The position numbers were made by a program, and so were the translations under genes. Below the pieces are notes generated by a model. It was not told the DNA's origin, did not search any database, and saw only the letters and a list, made by a program, of their open reading frames with translations. Below, one piece after another: positions 25,208 to 37,900 of a stretch of DNA of 64,000 nucleotides; the first letter of the stretch is position 1; every line of letters starts with the position of its first letter. This stretch comes from Dermanyssus gallinae (taxonomy: Eukaryota > Arthropoda > Arachnida > Mesostigmata > Dermanyssidae): NCBI GenBank assembly GCA_003439945.1, contig QVRM01001090.1, positions 116,001 to 180,000 of the forward strand, read 5' to 3'.

Positions 25208-25710
25208 AATGATAGCTATACGCATTTATACAGCTTTATTTTATTTACTATTTTCTTTTACTGTAAAAGCAACTATCTGCTTAATTTTCAATTTGAAATA
25301 TATACAACATACGACGGTTTAGCGGTAACTGTCTACGCAATAACGCCCCAACTCGAACACTTAAAATACGTGCTTATGGACTTATTATATTACCCACGAA
25401 TGACAACTATACGCATATATACAGCTTTATTTTAATTACCATTTTTTCACTGTAAAAGCAACTATATACTTATTTTCAACTTGAGATATGTCTACAATAT
25501 ACGGCGATTAAGCGGTAACTGTCTACGCAATGACGCCTGAGCTCAAACACTGAAAATACGTGCTTACGTACGTCGTATATATATATATATATATATATAT
25601 CAAGGAATGATAACTATACGCATTTATACAGCTTTATTTTATTTACCATTTTCTTTTACTGTAAAAGCAACTATATTTACTTAATTTTCAACTTGAAATA
25701 TATACAACAG
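24971..25710 (+). repeat. array of ~165-bp units, right group (three full, one truncated)
   Basis: Units at about 24971-25136, 25208-25376, 25399-25566 and 25606-25710 each start AATGATA-CTATACGCA. They continue with a poly-T/A block (CAGCTTTATTTTATTTACCA), ACTGTAAAAGCAACTAT and TAGCGGTAACTGTCTACGCA, and end AAAATACGTGCT. They are separated by TA tracts (25140-25184, 25577-25600), one followed by (GA)n at 25185-25207. The last unit breaks off at 25710. The reading is a dispersed or satellite unit with affinity for TA tracts; no coding capacity. Confidence 0.9.
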
Positions 25711-26322
25711 TCCCTTGGCGCGGACGTACTATTCATCCGTCAATCAGTACCGCCCTTCCTTCTCCACCTATTTGGACTGGGAGACGCCAGCAATATCTAC
25801 CTCACTCTTAGCCTTCATTGAGGGTCCGAGGCTTGTCGCGTTTTGAGTCGTTCAGCTATTTCGTCCCTTAACATTCATCGTAAAACGTATTTTCATTCTA
25901 GATTATATTTACACACGATATATTACAATATGGCGTATAAGCCTTCACCAATGCGATACATATAAAGGTCCTCTGAGCCATACTGGTTGCTCTCTGCCCC
26001 GCCTAAGCTAGGTGAGCTTTGTTGGCCGTTGAAACAGAAACCAAAAATGCGCCTGTGCCACTCGTATTCCTCCTATATACACATGTATGTAATAATATAC
26101 AGTTCCATTATTGCGGCTATATTGTAGGGCTGTATGAATTTTACCCGCGCCCTGACCGAAAGAAGCAAATAGCGGGAAGCACACAACCTCGGAAAGCGAA
26201 ACAGTCACAAAGCACCTATAGCCATTATCTCTCCTACAATCATAGGTATAATACTGGTGACATCGGCACCGTGATCGCCCTAATCACCATTCGGCTGGCT
26301 AGAGGACCGCATTGCGATTGCG

Positions 26323-26363
<41 letters not shown>

Positions 26364-26365
26364 GC

Positions 26366-26422
<57 letters not shown>

Positions 26423-26425
26423 ATA

Positions 26426-26466
<41 letters not shown>

Positions 26467-27547
26467 CGAAAGTCCAAATACAAAACAAAGGAACAGTAGA
26501 CGAGAGAAGGATACAAAACAGATGTAAACCAGTGAAAGTCACGTCAAACGTGAATGCAGAGACATGATGCAGAGAAGACGCAGAAAAGTACCAATTCGAG
26601 TGGCGTGGTCAGCACGTGACGACAGGTCTTCGCTAAATCTCACACAGCGCTCCCATCGACTAGTAGCTATCAATTCAATTAAATTCAATTCTATCAGCTA
26701 CCATCGGCTAATTTGACGGGGGGCTGACCATCAAGCAATCCGCCGCACGGCTGCGCATATGCTCTGTTCTGTCCACTGCTCTCAGTAACGTCAAAATAAT
26801 ACAGATGAGAATATCGGCGGTTGAACAATTGCGTTAACGCTGCGCCAGCTTTTTTTCAGACCGATATGAATCGTCCGCCTTCCACTCACTCGCCCGGGCG
26901 GCGCCCTGCTCGTGCGGCAAATTGGCTTTATCGGTGAATTTCTTCACCTCTGTCTGTTTCAAGTTCTGTCTCGTGCCACGTGAGCCTCAGTCGACCCAGA
27001 GGACGTTTTCTGCTTTTTAATGTTGTTGTTGTTGTTGCGGTTGCTGTTGTTTATACACAATCCCTCCTCTCCCAATATACTACTTATTCTATCTGGAGAT
27101 GTCGGTCGGTTGCACTACTTTTTCTTTCACTCATTCACAGAAACACACATCCATACATCAGCGTCGTTCGCTTTTATCGCTTATTCTCTCACACTCATTG
27201 AGTGGTTGTTTGTCACGTATACTTTTCTCTACCCCCTCCACACTCTATGTTTCGTTCCCCCCGTATTTCCCTTGTTGCTGCACGTTTTACGTAACATATT
27301 TTGCTCTTGTCGCACGTCACACAACCCTCTAGCTCCCTGGAATAGTTGCAGTCCACTGCTTTTTCTGTTCCTTCTACTCTGTTTCTTATAGATGACGGCC
27401 GATACGAAATTGCACTCCTAAATCACAGACATTACACAAACGATGTTTGACGTTCGGCCAGCATGATTCATCATGGCGACTGCGATGGAACAGGCGGTCC
27501 ACGACTCGCACAACATCAACTACAAACATGTGAATGCATATATATAG

Positions 27548-27578
<31 letters not shown>

Positions 27579-30500
27579 TAGCAAACTGCAAGATTCTCGA
27601 AGCCACAATTGCTCTTGTTGTTGTTCTTGTTACAGCTGCACAGACTGTTTCTTGTAAGTGGTGTCGCTGTGCTGCTCCTGTTGTTGTTTTTAGTAATAAT
27701 AATAATATAAAATATAATTAACGTGAACAATGTTAATTCTGTTTCATATAATCGGCAACGTGGCACTATTGCTGTTTTTGCTGCTAGCTGCTTGACGTCC
27801 TTGCTAAGTTTTCATCGTCGTAATGCGCTTTGTTCTTGTCGTTTGCTGTAGCGTAGCTCCCCGAATGGAACGTTCTGCCCGCTTCGATGGGTTTCGTATG
27901 CACGGTTGGCACCGCGGACATAATAATAATAATAATAATAATAATGTTGATGCATGCGCACTAATAATATATGATAACATAATAATATGTCGATAATCGT
28001 CACAGCTAGCACTCGTGTGTTACCCAAGTATCAGCTGAACCAGCCAACCCAAGACTACCCATACCCAAGTCAATTTGCGCCACTGCTAGGCTCTGTCCGC
28101 CGGGACGCCCGACTCCCGAGTTGGTCGGTATCAAATTAGCCAGCTAACCAAGCAACCCTAACCCAACTACTACAGGCTTTTGGAGGCAACGCCAAAACCG
28201 TTTCCGCCAACAAGATAAGCGCAATGCGCAATCTAAACCCAGTCGTGCTGATTCCGCCGCTACTGCTGCAATGCTGTCTATCTCTACGGCAGCTATATTT
28301 CTTCAGCTGCTGCTGTTTCTACTGGTAATTTATTAGCTAAACATAATGATCAAGATCGAACACACGGCGGAAGGAAAGCAGGGGGAAAGATGGAGAAAGC
28401 GTACCAGAAACTCGGACCGAGAGAGAAAAATAGGGAGATCAAAAAATTGAGAGCCAGAGGGAGAGGCGAGCCGTTGAGGCGTCAAATAAATCACGCCGCG
28501 ATTGTTTTGCCGGCAGCCGAGTGGTGGGTGTAGCTGTTGCTGCTGCGGCTTCCCCTTGGAGGCAGCTATGTAAACAAAAGTTGTCCCCATAGAAATAGTT
28601 GTAACTGTTTTGAGGAACATCACGACGGCGAGGCGGCGACGAAGACGGCGACAACCCGACAATATTGAGCAAACAAATCTCTTAGCAAAGGTCCTTTCAC
28701 GCTGATCTCGTATCTAGCTGTCTATCTGTCTTGTATTGTTTGTTGTCAAGGTCTCAAAACCCACCATCACCACCACCATTGTTGGCCTATTGGGCATCGA
28801 CGGGCGCAACGAGGCTAGCCGAAGCGGCAACTTATCTCGATCTGCCAACCGACAAAGAGGCTGCGAAAAGGGAGAAGAAAAAACCTTGATTTTGAGGAAA
28901 AACCTCCCGGTACGGTCGACTGACTGCTTCGTCGTTTGGGTAGCTTGCCCACAGAAGATGACTTGCGGCACCACCATGGTTTGGTTTTCGACTAGCAGCT
29001 ACGTTGCTGCGCACTAGGGCAAAGTGAGTGGAGACCGGCGAGAGTGAAATGGAAAAGCTTGTAGGGAAATCTTTATGTCGCAGTTTATGCCAACACCGAA
29101 AGGCGGAGTAGTGAGCTAGCTTTCTGTGCTGCGTTTGTTCATCGAATGCAGATGTGGCCTGTGACGACGGCAATGATGATGCCGATGTCAATGAGGGCGA
29201 ACATGGGTCAATGGCGGGCGGTAATTTCGGGCATGACGCTGAAAAAGGGCCACTTCCCGCCACTTATGATACGAAGACGAACCTGGGAAAAGTAGAGCGT
29301 AAGCAGCAACAGTAGCATACGCAACAACAGCAGCTCTGCGGCAACGGCAGCAAGAACATGAAATGGCAAACATTCTAATTCCTAATTTCCGTTTGAGTCA
29401 TTGTAGTGAGAAAAATATATCGTACAAAGCAGTATTGCACAGAATTGCCCTCTTGTGCTTGAATTGCAATTGGTTGTCGTCTTCTCCTTCATCGTCATCA
29501 TCATAACCTTCTTGCTCTTCTGCTGCTTCATTCACCAATGACAAAAAGCAAACTCATAATCAAGAATCTTACCTACATGTATAGTTCCGGAGTGGGCTAG
29601 CATACTTAGCAGCGCCGGTTATTAGCACGATCACCATGTGTTTAAATATATACAGAACACGATTTCAGCGAAGTACGACATATGTCAACGAGGTTGATCT
29701 TTTTTTTGTATGAAGTCCACAAGACGTTCGGTCTCGTGTGCGGCTCATCTTCTCTCCCGCGTCTATTCGTTTCGCCATGCGTTCCGGGTTTCTCTTTATG
29801 CTCGCTTAATGCACGTGTATGTGCACGTTTAGGTAGCAAGCTGCCACAACAATTGCGGGGCAAATAGCTGGAAACCCACCTGTGGCCGTAACTTGGGTCA
29901 TTGTTGCAACGCAACGTTCGTTCCTGATGACTGAGTTAAGATGAACGATGTAAACAACCGATAACGTCCTTGCTATGGTCAAAAGTGGTCTGTCTGTCTG
30001 TGTGTATCTGCGTCTCATCTGACTACACTACAATATGCCGCAGGCATGTGTGCTTCATATGGCTCAAGACTTCCTCATTTCATTCGCTCACCTCAAGGAT
30101 TTCACTTAACTTTTCATCATACACCTTTGATATTCTATGCTGAACTATTCGCCATTCATGCGCGCCATCCATCCATTCCCACATAACAACAACAAACACG
30201 AACATGCGTGACAACCGAGCTCTTTCCGGGAGTATCAGGCGCTGGCCTCGGCCGGGACGGTGAGTTATGCTGCCTTTGCTGCAGCGGGTTTTTGCTCTTT
30301 TTCGTCTTCTTCCATTTGTATACATTTGTATCTCTCTCTCTCTCTCTCTCTCTATTATTATGTGAGCAACCTCAATATTTGACGGCAAGAAACGCTCTCG
30401 TTAACTCGACGAGAACAATTATAGTACTAATAGCAGCTTAGTAGCAGCAACAACAACAACAACAACAACACCAACAATGACCATCAACAATGAATAAAGA

Positions 30501-30887
30501 TGACTGGGTCGGTTACAACGCAACGATGGTTTAGCAATAAACACAACAATAATCACAACTCATACAAACAGTCGTGCATCCGGTAATCAGGATATCTACC
30601 CCGACAGGAGGCAGATTGGGGCTGTTGGGTCGCTATTGTTGTTGTGGTGGCTTTTGCTATTGCCTTTGTTGTTGTTGTCGTTGTTGCTATTGTTGTTGTT
30701 ACTGTTTTTGTTGTTGTTGTTGTTGTCCTCGTTGCCGTCTGCTGGTGGTCATTACGAGTACTAATGACAAGCCTATGGCGGCAACCTATGGAGACGTCTC
30801 AGGCAACGCTGCCGCTGACGCCGAGCGACATTTTGAGTCGCGTGGCGACATTGCGCCTATTCGGCTACGGGCAGTGCAGGGTGACTA
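25711..30887. other. intergenic region between the repeats and the adhesion gene 3' end
   Basis: No supported gene. It holds a long (TA)n tract (26325-26462), another at 27538-27575, (TAA)n near 27692 and 27920, (TC)n at 30332-30353, (CAA)n at 30446-30471 and (GTT)n at 30635-30735. The 3' untranslated region of the adhesion gene should begin just below 30888, but I could not place its poly-A signal. Confidence 0.5.
26325..26462. repeat. (TA)n microsatellite, ~138 bp
   Basis: Near-pure TA with a few interruptions. Confidence 0.97.
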
Positions 30888-30969
30888 TCAGACATGCGTG
30901 GCCAGCTGTGTGGACTTGAACTGTGAGCTGCCGACGCTGCCGCGTCCGCTTGTCGTTGCCGTGATGTAC
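30888..30969 (-). CDS. adhesion gene terminal exon: PDZ-binding end
   Basis: After a clean acceptor (ccttgcag) the single base completes an Arg codon split with the previous exon. Then 26 codons follow, ending SSQFKSTQLATHV and TGA. The THV end is the PDZ ligand expected for NEPH/Kirre proteins. The exon is too short for ordinary ORF detection; phase, acceptor and ending all agree. Confidence 0.88.
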
Positions 30970-33007
30970 CTGCAAGGTCGAATCAAGGTCGAAAGACAGA
31001 CGCCCACACACACAGCGAGAAGAAACACAAACACAAAACAGAGAAGAGTTCCGTTGAGGTTAGTCAACGGCGGTTCATCGCAAAAGCTACGTCCCTGCTC
31101 TCAGATAACTGCTCCCCATAGTGATAACGTCGATGACGGCATGGTGATGATGTGAGAATCATAATTTCTACTTGTTCAATACAACCAGTCTATTCGATCG
31201 CGTCCATATTGAGGCATACAGGCATGCTTGGGAATATACAACTAACTATCTCTTACGACACACGAACCACCTCAAATGGCAGTTTGTATGTCAAGTTGTT
31301 GTCAAGTCTCTATTCTATTTATTATCATAGCATGTGAGGGTTCAGCAGACTGGGTGGGTCAGTTAACTTGGCTCTATTTTGCAAACTACACACAGCCTGA
31401 GCTACACAGACTATCCTATACGCACGGAATAACACGGGCAGTTTATATTCACTATTCGATTCTACTCAATCCACTCGCCGGAGTTCAATTTCGAGTCGTT
31501 CCTCAATCCATGGGAACAAGAACCTGCGCGTGTCCAATCTCCGAACCCTTCCTTTCGGGGCTGACTCTCAGCCAAGATTTAACGTCCATGGGACTGCTTT
31601 TCGCATTGCTTCATAGACGGACTACCCCCATAAATACAAATCGGTGCAACGGTGGGGCTCGAACCCGCGCACCAGGCTCCTCCGGTCTCCTCCGATTGCG
31701 AGGCGCAGACGCATGCCACCACGCCACCGGGCTCGACATCCCCCAGCCCGTGAGACCAATAACACTGGGACAACTGACACAACGGACTCCTGCCATCGCC
31801 GCTGTTGTTTAACTTACTAGTTGTTTATTACTACATTAAATCAATCAAGCAGGCTCTCTCTGCATGGTTGTTCCCCCTTGTTTCCTTGTGCACCCACTTG
31901 CGTACCTTCTGTGTGCGACCGGACTGAGCTGCTGTGGATTAGGCTGACCCTCAGCCTGCTGTTGTTGTTGTTGCTGCTGCTGCTGAGTCAGCAGTTGTTG
32001 TGGTTGTTGTTGCTGCTGCTGCTGAAGCTGTTGTTGTGCGTGGGGTAGCGGCGGCTGCGGTGGGCCGTGACTATGGTGGTGGAGCAGATGCTGTTGCTGT
32101 TGTTGCTGTTGCTGCTGCTGCTGTTGGTGAAGTCCTGCCTTGCCCGTTCGGTTATAGGGCAGAGTCGATGAGATGTATGCTGTTGCCGGCGTCGGCTGGT
32201 TTCCCGCGTTAGCTGTGGCCATTCTCAGCTGGCTACTGCACGGTCGCGGTAGGCTACCGCACTCGCTCAATGACAGCGACCTGTTAGAGAAACCGGATCA
32301 CGACAGACGAAGAGCATAGCGGAGGGATGGTAGATAGAGGTAAAACTCGACGTAATCATAGACGCACTAGGCGTAGCAGCAGGGTATGCAAACAAAAGTA
32401 CATACGTTATTTCTGAAAATCGTCCTGAAAAAAAGTTGTGAAAACCGTTGTCGTTGATATAGCAGTAAAGCAGAAGCCAGAACAAAACCAGGAAACTATG
32501 ATGGAATTGGTTATAACAGTACAGTAGTAGGAGTAGGAGTAATCAAGCAGGTAGCAGGACACTTTGATAAGAGCCAAACGCAGCGAAGTAAAAGGCGCTC
32601 ATGTGAACGCCATCTTAATGTCACGATGATCGATGACGGTATGGTGGCTGGTGCAAGCCAGCCCGCCCACTGATAGAATAAGAGGTTGTCGTTGCAGGAC
32701 GTGTCCTGACACGCTTTTGCAATACCCGCCGCCGCTGCTGCTGCGGCGGCTTTGGCTAAAGAGTGCGTAGGGAATTGACGAAAGCGATAAGGGAGGGTGC
32801 CATAATAATTGTGTACGATGAGATGTACGCAATGGTCGTGGCCGTATCGTGCCTTCAGTCACCAGTGTGCAACGATACTGCTGTACGGGGAAGAGAACGG
32901 CGTCGCTTACGGCCGCGCACCACTCACCATTCTGCTTCCTCAGCCTGTTTGAGTACCCGACATCGTGTCGCAACATCAACCGTGTCGGTCGCCATCACAT
33001 GACGTTC

Positions 33008-33044
<37 letters not shown>

Positions 33045-33311
33045 GCGAGGGAACAAATCACTCATATCACGTTTGTTCGTGCTTGCTTAGCCACCTTAGT
33101 AGGTAGTCGTAACATTTTCTTCCAAATCAAGATCGAGTATAATAGTCGAGGCAGTGCGGAGTCGCTTCCGCTGTTCGATTTGCGTACCGAGTACAGTTTC
33201 GCAGCGTACCTCCATGTGAAAGTGACAGTCCATTTGAAAAATAACGGGTGGGCATGTAAGGGCGTGTAAAGCTCCGGGTAACAGAGTGTCGACGCTACGT
33301 ACTGTACTGTA

Positions 33312-33362
<51 letters not shown>

Positions 33363-34599
33363 GTATTCAATTTTTCGGTGTTTCCCAACAATTGTGGGAT
33401 CTAAACGTGTACCCGCCTAGGCTCACCCCCGCTCCTCAATCCATAGAGCCGATGACAGCGGCGGCGTTTCCCCTACACACTGCGAGCGAGAGTTGCTGAC
33501 GTAGAAACTCACCCTCGCGCTGGTCACCCGTGTTAGCACTTATTTTGATACCTAGGTCTTTGAGGAAGATACTTGTGTTTTTGCTGATTGGGCCCATCGT
33601 TTCTATGGCGACGGGTACGAAGTGGTCTCTTTTCTCCAGTTCAGAGTATTTGCGTTTTTTTGCGATCTCAGCATGTTCGGCAACCGACCCTGACAAGTGT
33701 TATTATTATTAACAGCCAAGCTGGGTAAATTGGTTTATGTTACATCAAAAGATTTCGAGACAGCCATTAGTTTAGCGTTTTGTTAGTTCTGCTACAAACT
33801 GAACCGCCGTACATCGGTAAGGACCGGCATCCATTCTGTAGTTCATAAAAGCTTTTTGCATTGCACAGAACGTAATGAAATTTGTAGACTAAAACGGCCT
33901 TGACTAGATGTTGATCGCTCACCCCGCTGGCCCGCCATTGCTGCTGTTCCATTTATCCTCATGTCCGCCTCACTTATTTTCATTTGCCAGTTCCCCATAA
34001 ATACGCCAAAGGCGCACATTTGCTTTAGATTTCAACGTCCTTGTCCGCCCTCCAACCAGAAGGACGGAAAATAGCAGTGGGCTCAGTCTATCGTCTTGCG
34101 CGACACCTGTGGTTTGAGCCACCTCCCCCGCAATGCTGACCTCGTTATCTATCAGCACCGTATTTTGTGTAAAGATATTGACAAGTGGCCTCAGCATTTC
34201 TACCGGCACTCCTGTTTTTGTCAACTCTTCAACTATTCATTGATGGTACGTCAAACGCTGCATTTTAATCCACAAGTACAGTATATGGGCAAGTCCTCGG
34301 TCTGGAAAGCGTATCCAAGATAACCTTGAGCAGCTCTTCAGTTGCTAAATGAGTTAATGTTACTCTCCGATATTAGCCACCCTCTTCTTCAAGAAAGACT
34401 CTAGCTTCATTGCAATTATTCCTGGGAATAGTCTTGTACGGGCAGCTTTTTATTGTATTCTCCTCCAAGCCTCTGGTTCCGTTTCTACTCTCTTTCATTT
34501 GGGAAAGCCTATTAAGGTCGCTTTCCTTCAGGCCTGTGGAATTTCCGCGGTGTTTAAGCACTCATTGCATAAGACTGGCCAGCATAGTGCGAGAACTAG

Positions 34600-34636
<37 letters not shown>

Positions 34637-34877
34637 TGGGCCCCTTTTAGGACGATAAATAGACGGCAATACCAAAGCGAGATGGCTACCGTGTAAAACC
34701 CAGCATTGATTGCCTGTAAACTATTCGTGAGAGAGACCCACCGTTAAATTGCGAGTAGCCAGCGCCTGTCTGCACAAATACACACAGTGCTTCTCGTATT
34801 CGTTTAGTCTGGAGCGCAGTATAGGCCAACCAATGTGGCATCTAGACAGCCATCAGTAAAAGTGTACGGAAGGCCAA

Positions 34878-34910
<33 letters not shown>

Positions 34911-37900
34911 TTCTACTACTACTATTGTTGCAATACGTACGACGACATCAAAGCATGGAAAGGTAGCGCATGAGGAGGCGCGTTCGTCCTGTGTGAAAGA
35001 GACTGTGGGCGTTTGCTCATTAGCGTCGCACTCACTCACTCGCTCGCTCACTGACTAAATACACGTATGGCTGGCTGGCTGGCCGGCTGGTGTGGGCGGG
35101 GGGACAGAAGAACCCCCGAAAGAGACTGGCGGGAGAGTGGACCGTACGTAGCAAACTTAGGGGCGAGGTCAGCTGGCAGCGTGTCGACAGCTTCTAGCAG
35201 CCTTTAGGTCGTCCTTTGCCGCCGTCGTGTCAATGCTGTCGGCTGGCTGGCAAACAGGCTGCTCTCGTTCGTACCAGTCGGTCCGAGTTGCCGATGGGCT
35301 CAAACACAGCATTGACGTCGCCAGAAACAACAGCAACAGCAACAGCACCATCACTACCACCACCACTAGCAGATGAAGAAGGAACTAGCTACCGGCGGGG
35401 CTAAGCGTACAGTCATTCAACGTATGCCTTTCCCCACAGAGGGTATTTCGGGATTATTCGTTGCTAATTACGCGTGCATAGGTAGTCGTGGCTGGGGGTA
35501 GTCGTGGCTGGGGGTAGTCGTAACTGGGGGCAGTCATGGCTGGGGGTATTCGTAACTGGAGGCAGTCATGGCTAGGGGTATTCCTAACTGGGGGCAATCG
35601 TGGCTGGGGGTAGTCGTAACTGGGGGCAATCGTGGCTGGTGGGGGAAGTCGTCGTCGTCGTGGTGGTGGTGGTAGTGATGGTAGCAGCAGAAGTACGGGG
35701 CAGTACGGGGTGCTGCACCGGGCAGGTAGCAGCTGCAATACCAATAATACCACCTTGGCATTGATGCTTTGGTGGAAGCAGTGGCATTGGTATTTGTAGT
35801 AGTATTACTGAAGGTATCTTTGAGCTCAGGAGGGCCGACCCTCCCTTGACAAAAAGGGGACGGGGGGAGATGGGGGGGCAGACAGTAGCCATCGTGTAGC
35901 TGCAGAGCGGCTGGGTGGTCGTCCGGAGGGGAGGGGGGAAAGGAGAGCAAAGTCAAAGAGAAAAGCGAAGTGGTATCTCGGTAGGACAAAACTTGCTATA
36001 GGGTGACAATAAGCCGTTGGTCAACTTTTGATACTGCAAGCACACAGGAGTATATATATATATATATATATACATATGATATATATATATATATATATAT
36101 GCCGGCTGCATATGCACAGACGTCAGCGAGACCGTAACGCAATCACTGCCGTTTCCGTCCAAGAGAAGAAGCGATATACGTAGTGAGGCATACAATAAGT
36201 GTTATTGACTAACGAACGGATTCGGGAGACAGCTTGGTAAACATGGCTTACGCACGAAACGTCGACGACATATGCCTCCGCTGCGGCTACTTTTCCCGTA
36301 GTGTTTGTGTATATGGCAAAGCGTACATAGTGCCGGCGACACTGTGTGTATATCTCTCTATCTCTCTCGCGCGCGCATGGGTATGTGTTCATGTGACTAT
36401 TCCTACTACGACACTTCATGGTGACGGTGCCAACGATGAATATATATATATATATATATATATAGACCCTGAAGTATAAGTCGGTGTCGTATGGCAAACA
36501 TTCTCCTAGCTATATAATAGTATAGTCTGAACAGTTTCATGGGGCGAAGATGGTATTAGCGTGCACCCCCAACCCCTCTAAATCCCACATTGCGTGCAGC
36601 AAATAGCGGAAAACAAATACCGTTAAGGTTTCTACATGCGTTCCGTTCGTTTGGGACATTTGGGACATTACTCAATTTCCAAACGCTGCTATCGCTAGCG
36701 TAAATAGTCTTCTCCATCTACAACAACTACTGGTTGTACTTCTGCGACAAACTACTGTTACTACTACTAAGTAAAGTTTTCGGGCTGACCCTCAGCCAAG
36801 ATTTAACGTCCACGAAACTGTTATTCACATGCTTTATATACGGACCCCCATAAATGCAAATGTGCAACGGTGGGGCTCGAACCCGCGCACCTATGTGTCT
36901 CCTCCGGTTGCGAGGCGCAGACTTAATCCATCACGCCACCGGGCTCGACACTGTTACTACTACTACTATTAATTTTTCTACTACTCGTAGTGGGAACTGT
37001 GCCATGTGTGTTCGCCCGCGTTATCGGTAGCCGCGTAGGCAAACATAGGTACGAAGCTTTCGAGACACGTCGATCAAAACGAGTGTTTTTATTCTGTCAA
37101 ACCAAACGGCGGTAGCGTGTAGCCAGGCCTGGCCTAGCTCGACCAAACCAAAACGTTCACCGGATCGCTGTACCGGTCGGCGTCACCGCAAAAAGCTGTC
37201 CGTCGAATACGTTCTGATTGACACAGACCGAAGCTACCGCCTACCACTTGGCAACAAACCGTAGCACACCACTCTCTAAACCTCTTCTCTTTTTATGGCC
37301 ATTTTATCTCTGTTTTTGGTCGTCACATGTTCGGATATCGTGTCGCCAGACCATACCCTATCGCATACGGTCGTCTAGCTTCGTACTCGCTCTCTCTCTC
37401 TGAGTATCTCCGGCTCTTTCAACCTTTGTTTTTCGGCCACCACCCCCCCGCTTACCCCTCCATCTCTACCTTACCAATTCCCCACCGTCGATGTTGTTTT
37501 GGTTCATCTGTCGGTGTTTGCTATTTTTAACTCGCCCAGTCAGCCGTGGCGGGTCGGCTGAATGTTCCGCTCTCTGTGACAGGTGTCCCCCGACTGTTCG
37601 TGTGCCCCCTGCTCTCTGGACGGCGAGATGCGGCGATTCCTCCTTTGGGGCTACAACTCGGACCAAGGAGTAGACTGCTGCACCAGCCAGAATATCGGCG
37701 TAAGTCTAATCGAGCCAGCAGGCCCATGCAAGCAAACACCTGTGCTGGTGCGACTCGGATGCCGCGTTTAAACAGCCGCTCAGTAGCTGTACAAACGATT
37801 ATTCAAGCAGCAATGTCGGGTCCGTGACGCTGCATTGTGTGGTTTGGCCCCCATGGGTAGTAGGGCTGGTCTAACCAGTTTCCTAGGGAGCGGCTGCTCC

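Noticed and set aside
31845..32270. Separate glutamine-rich gene at 32 kb
   Set aside because: Its acceptor, phase and donor fit between exons 8 and 10 of the adhesion gene, so it is better explained as an internal exon.
35534..35989. 151-codon minus-strand proline/tyrosine repeat protein
   Set aside because: The repeat is a 16-bp minisatellite that shifts frame every unit; it lies in an intron.
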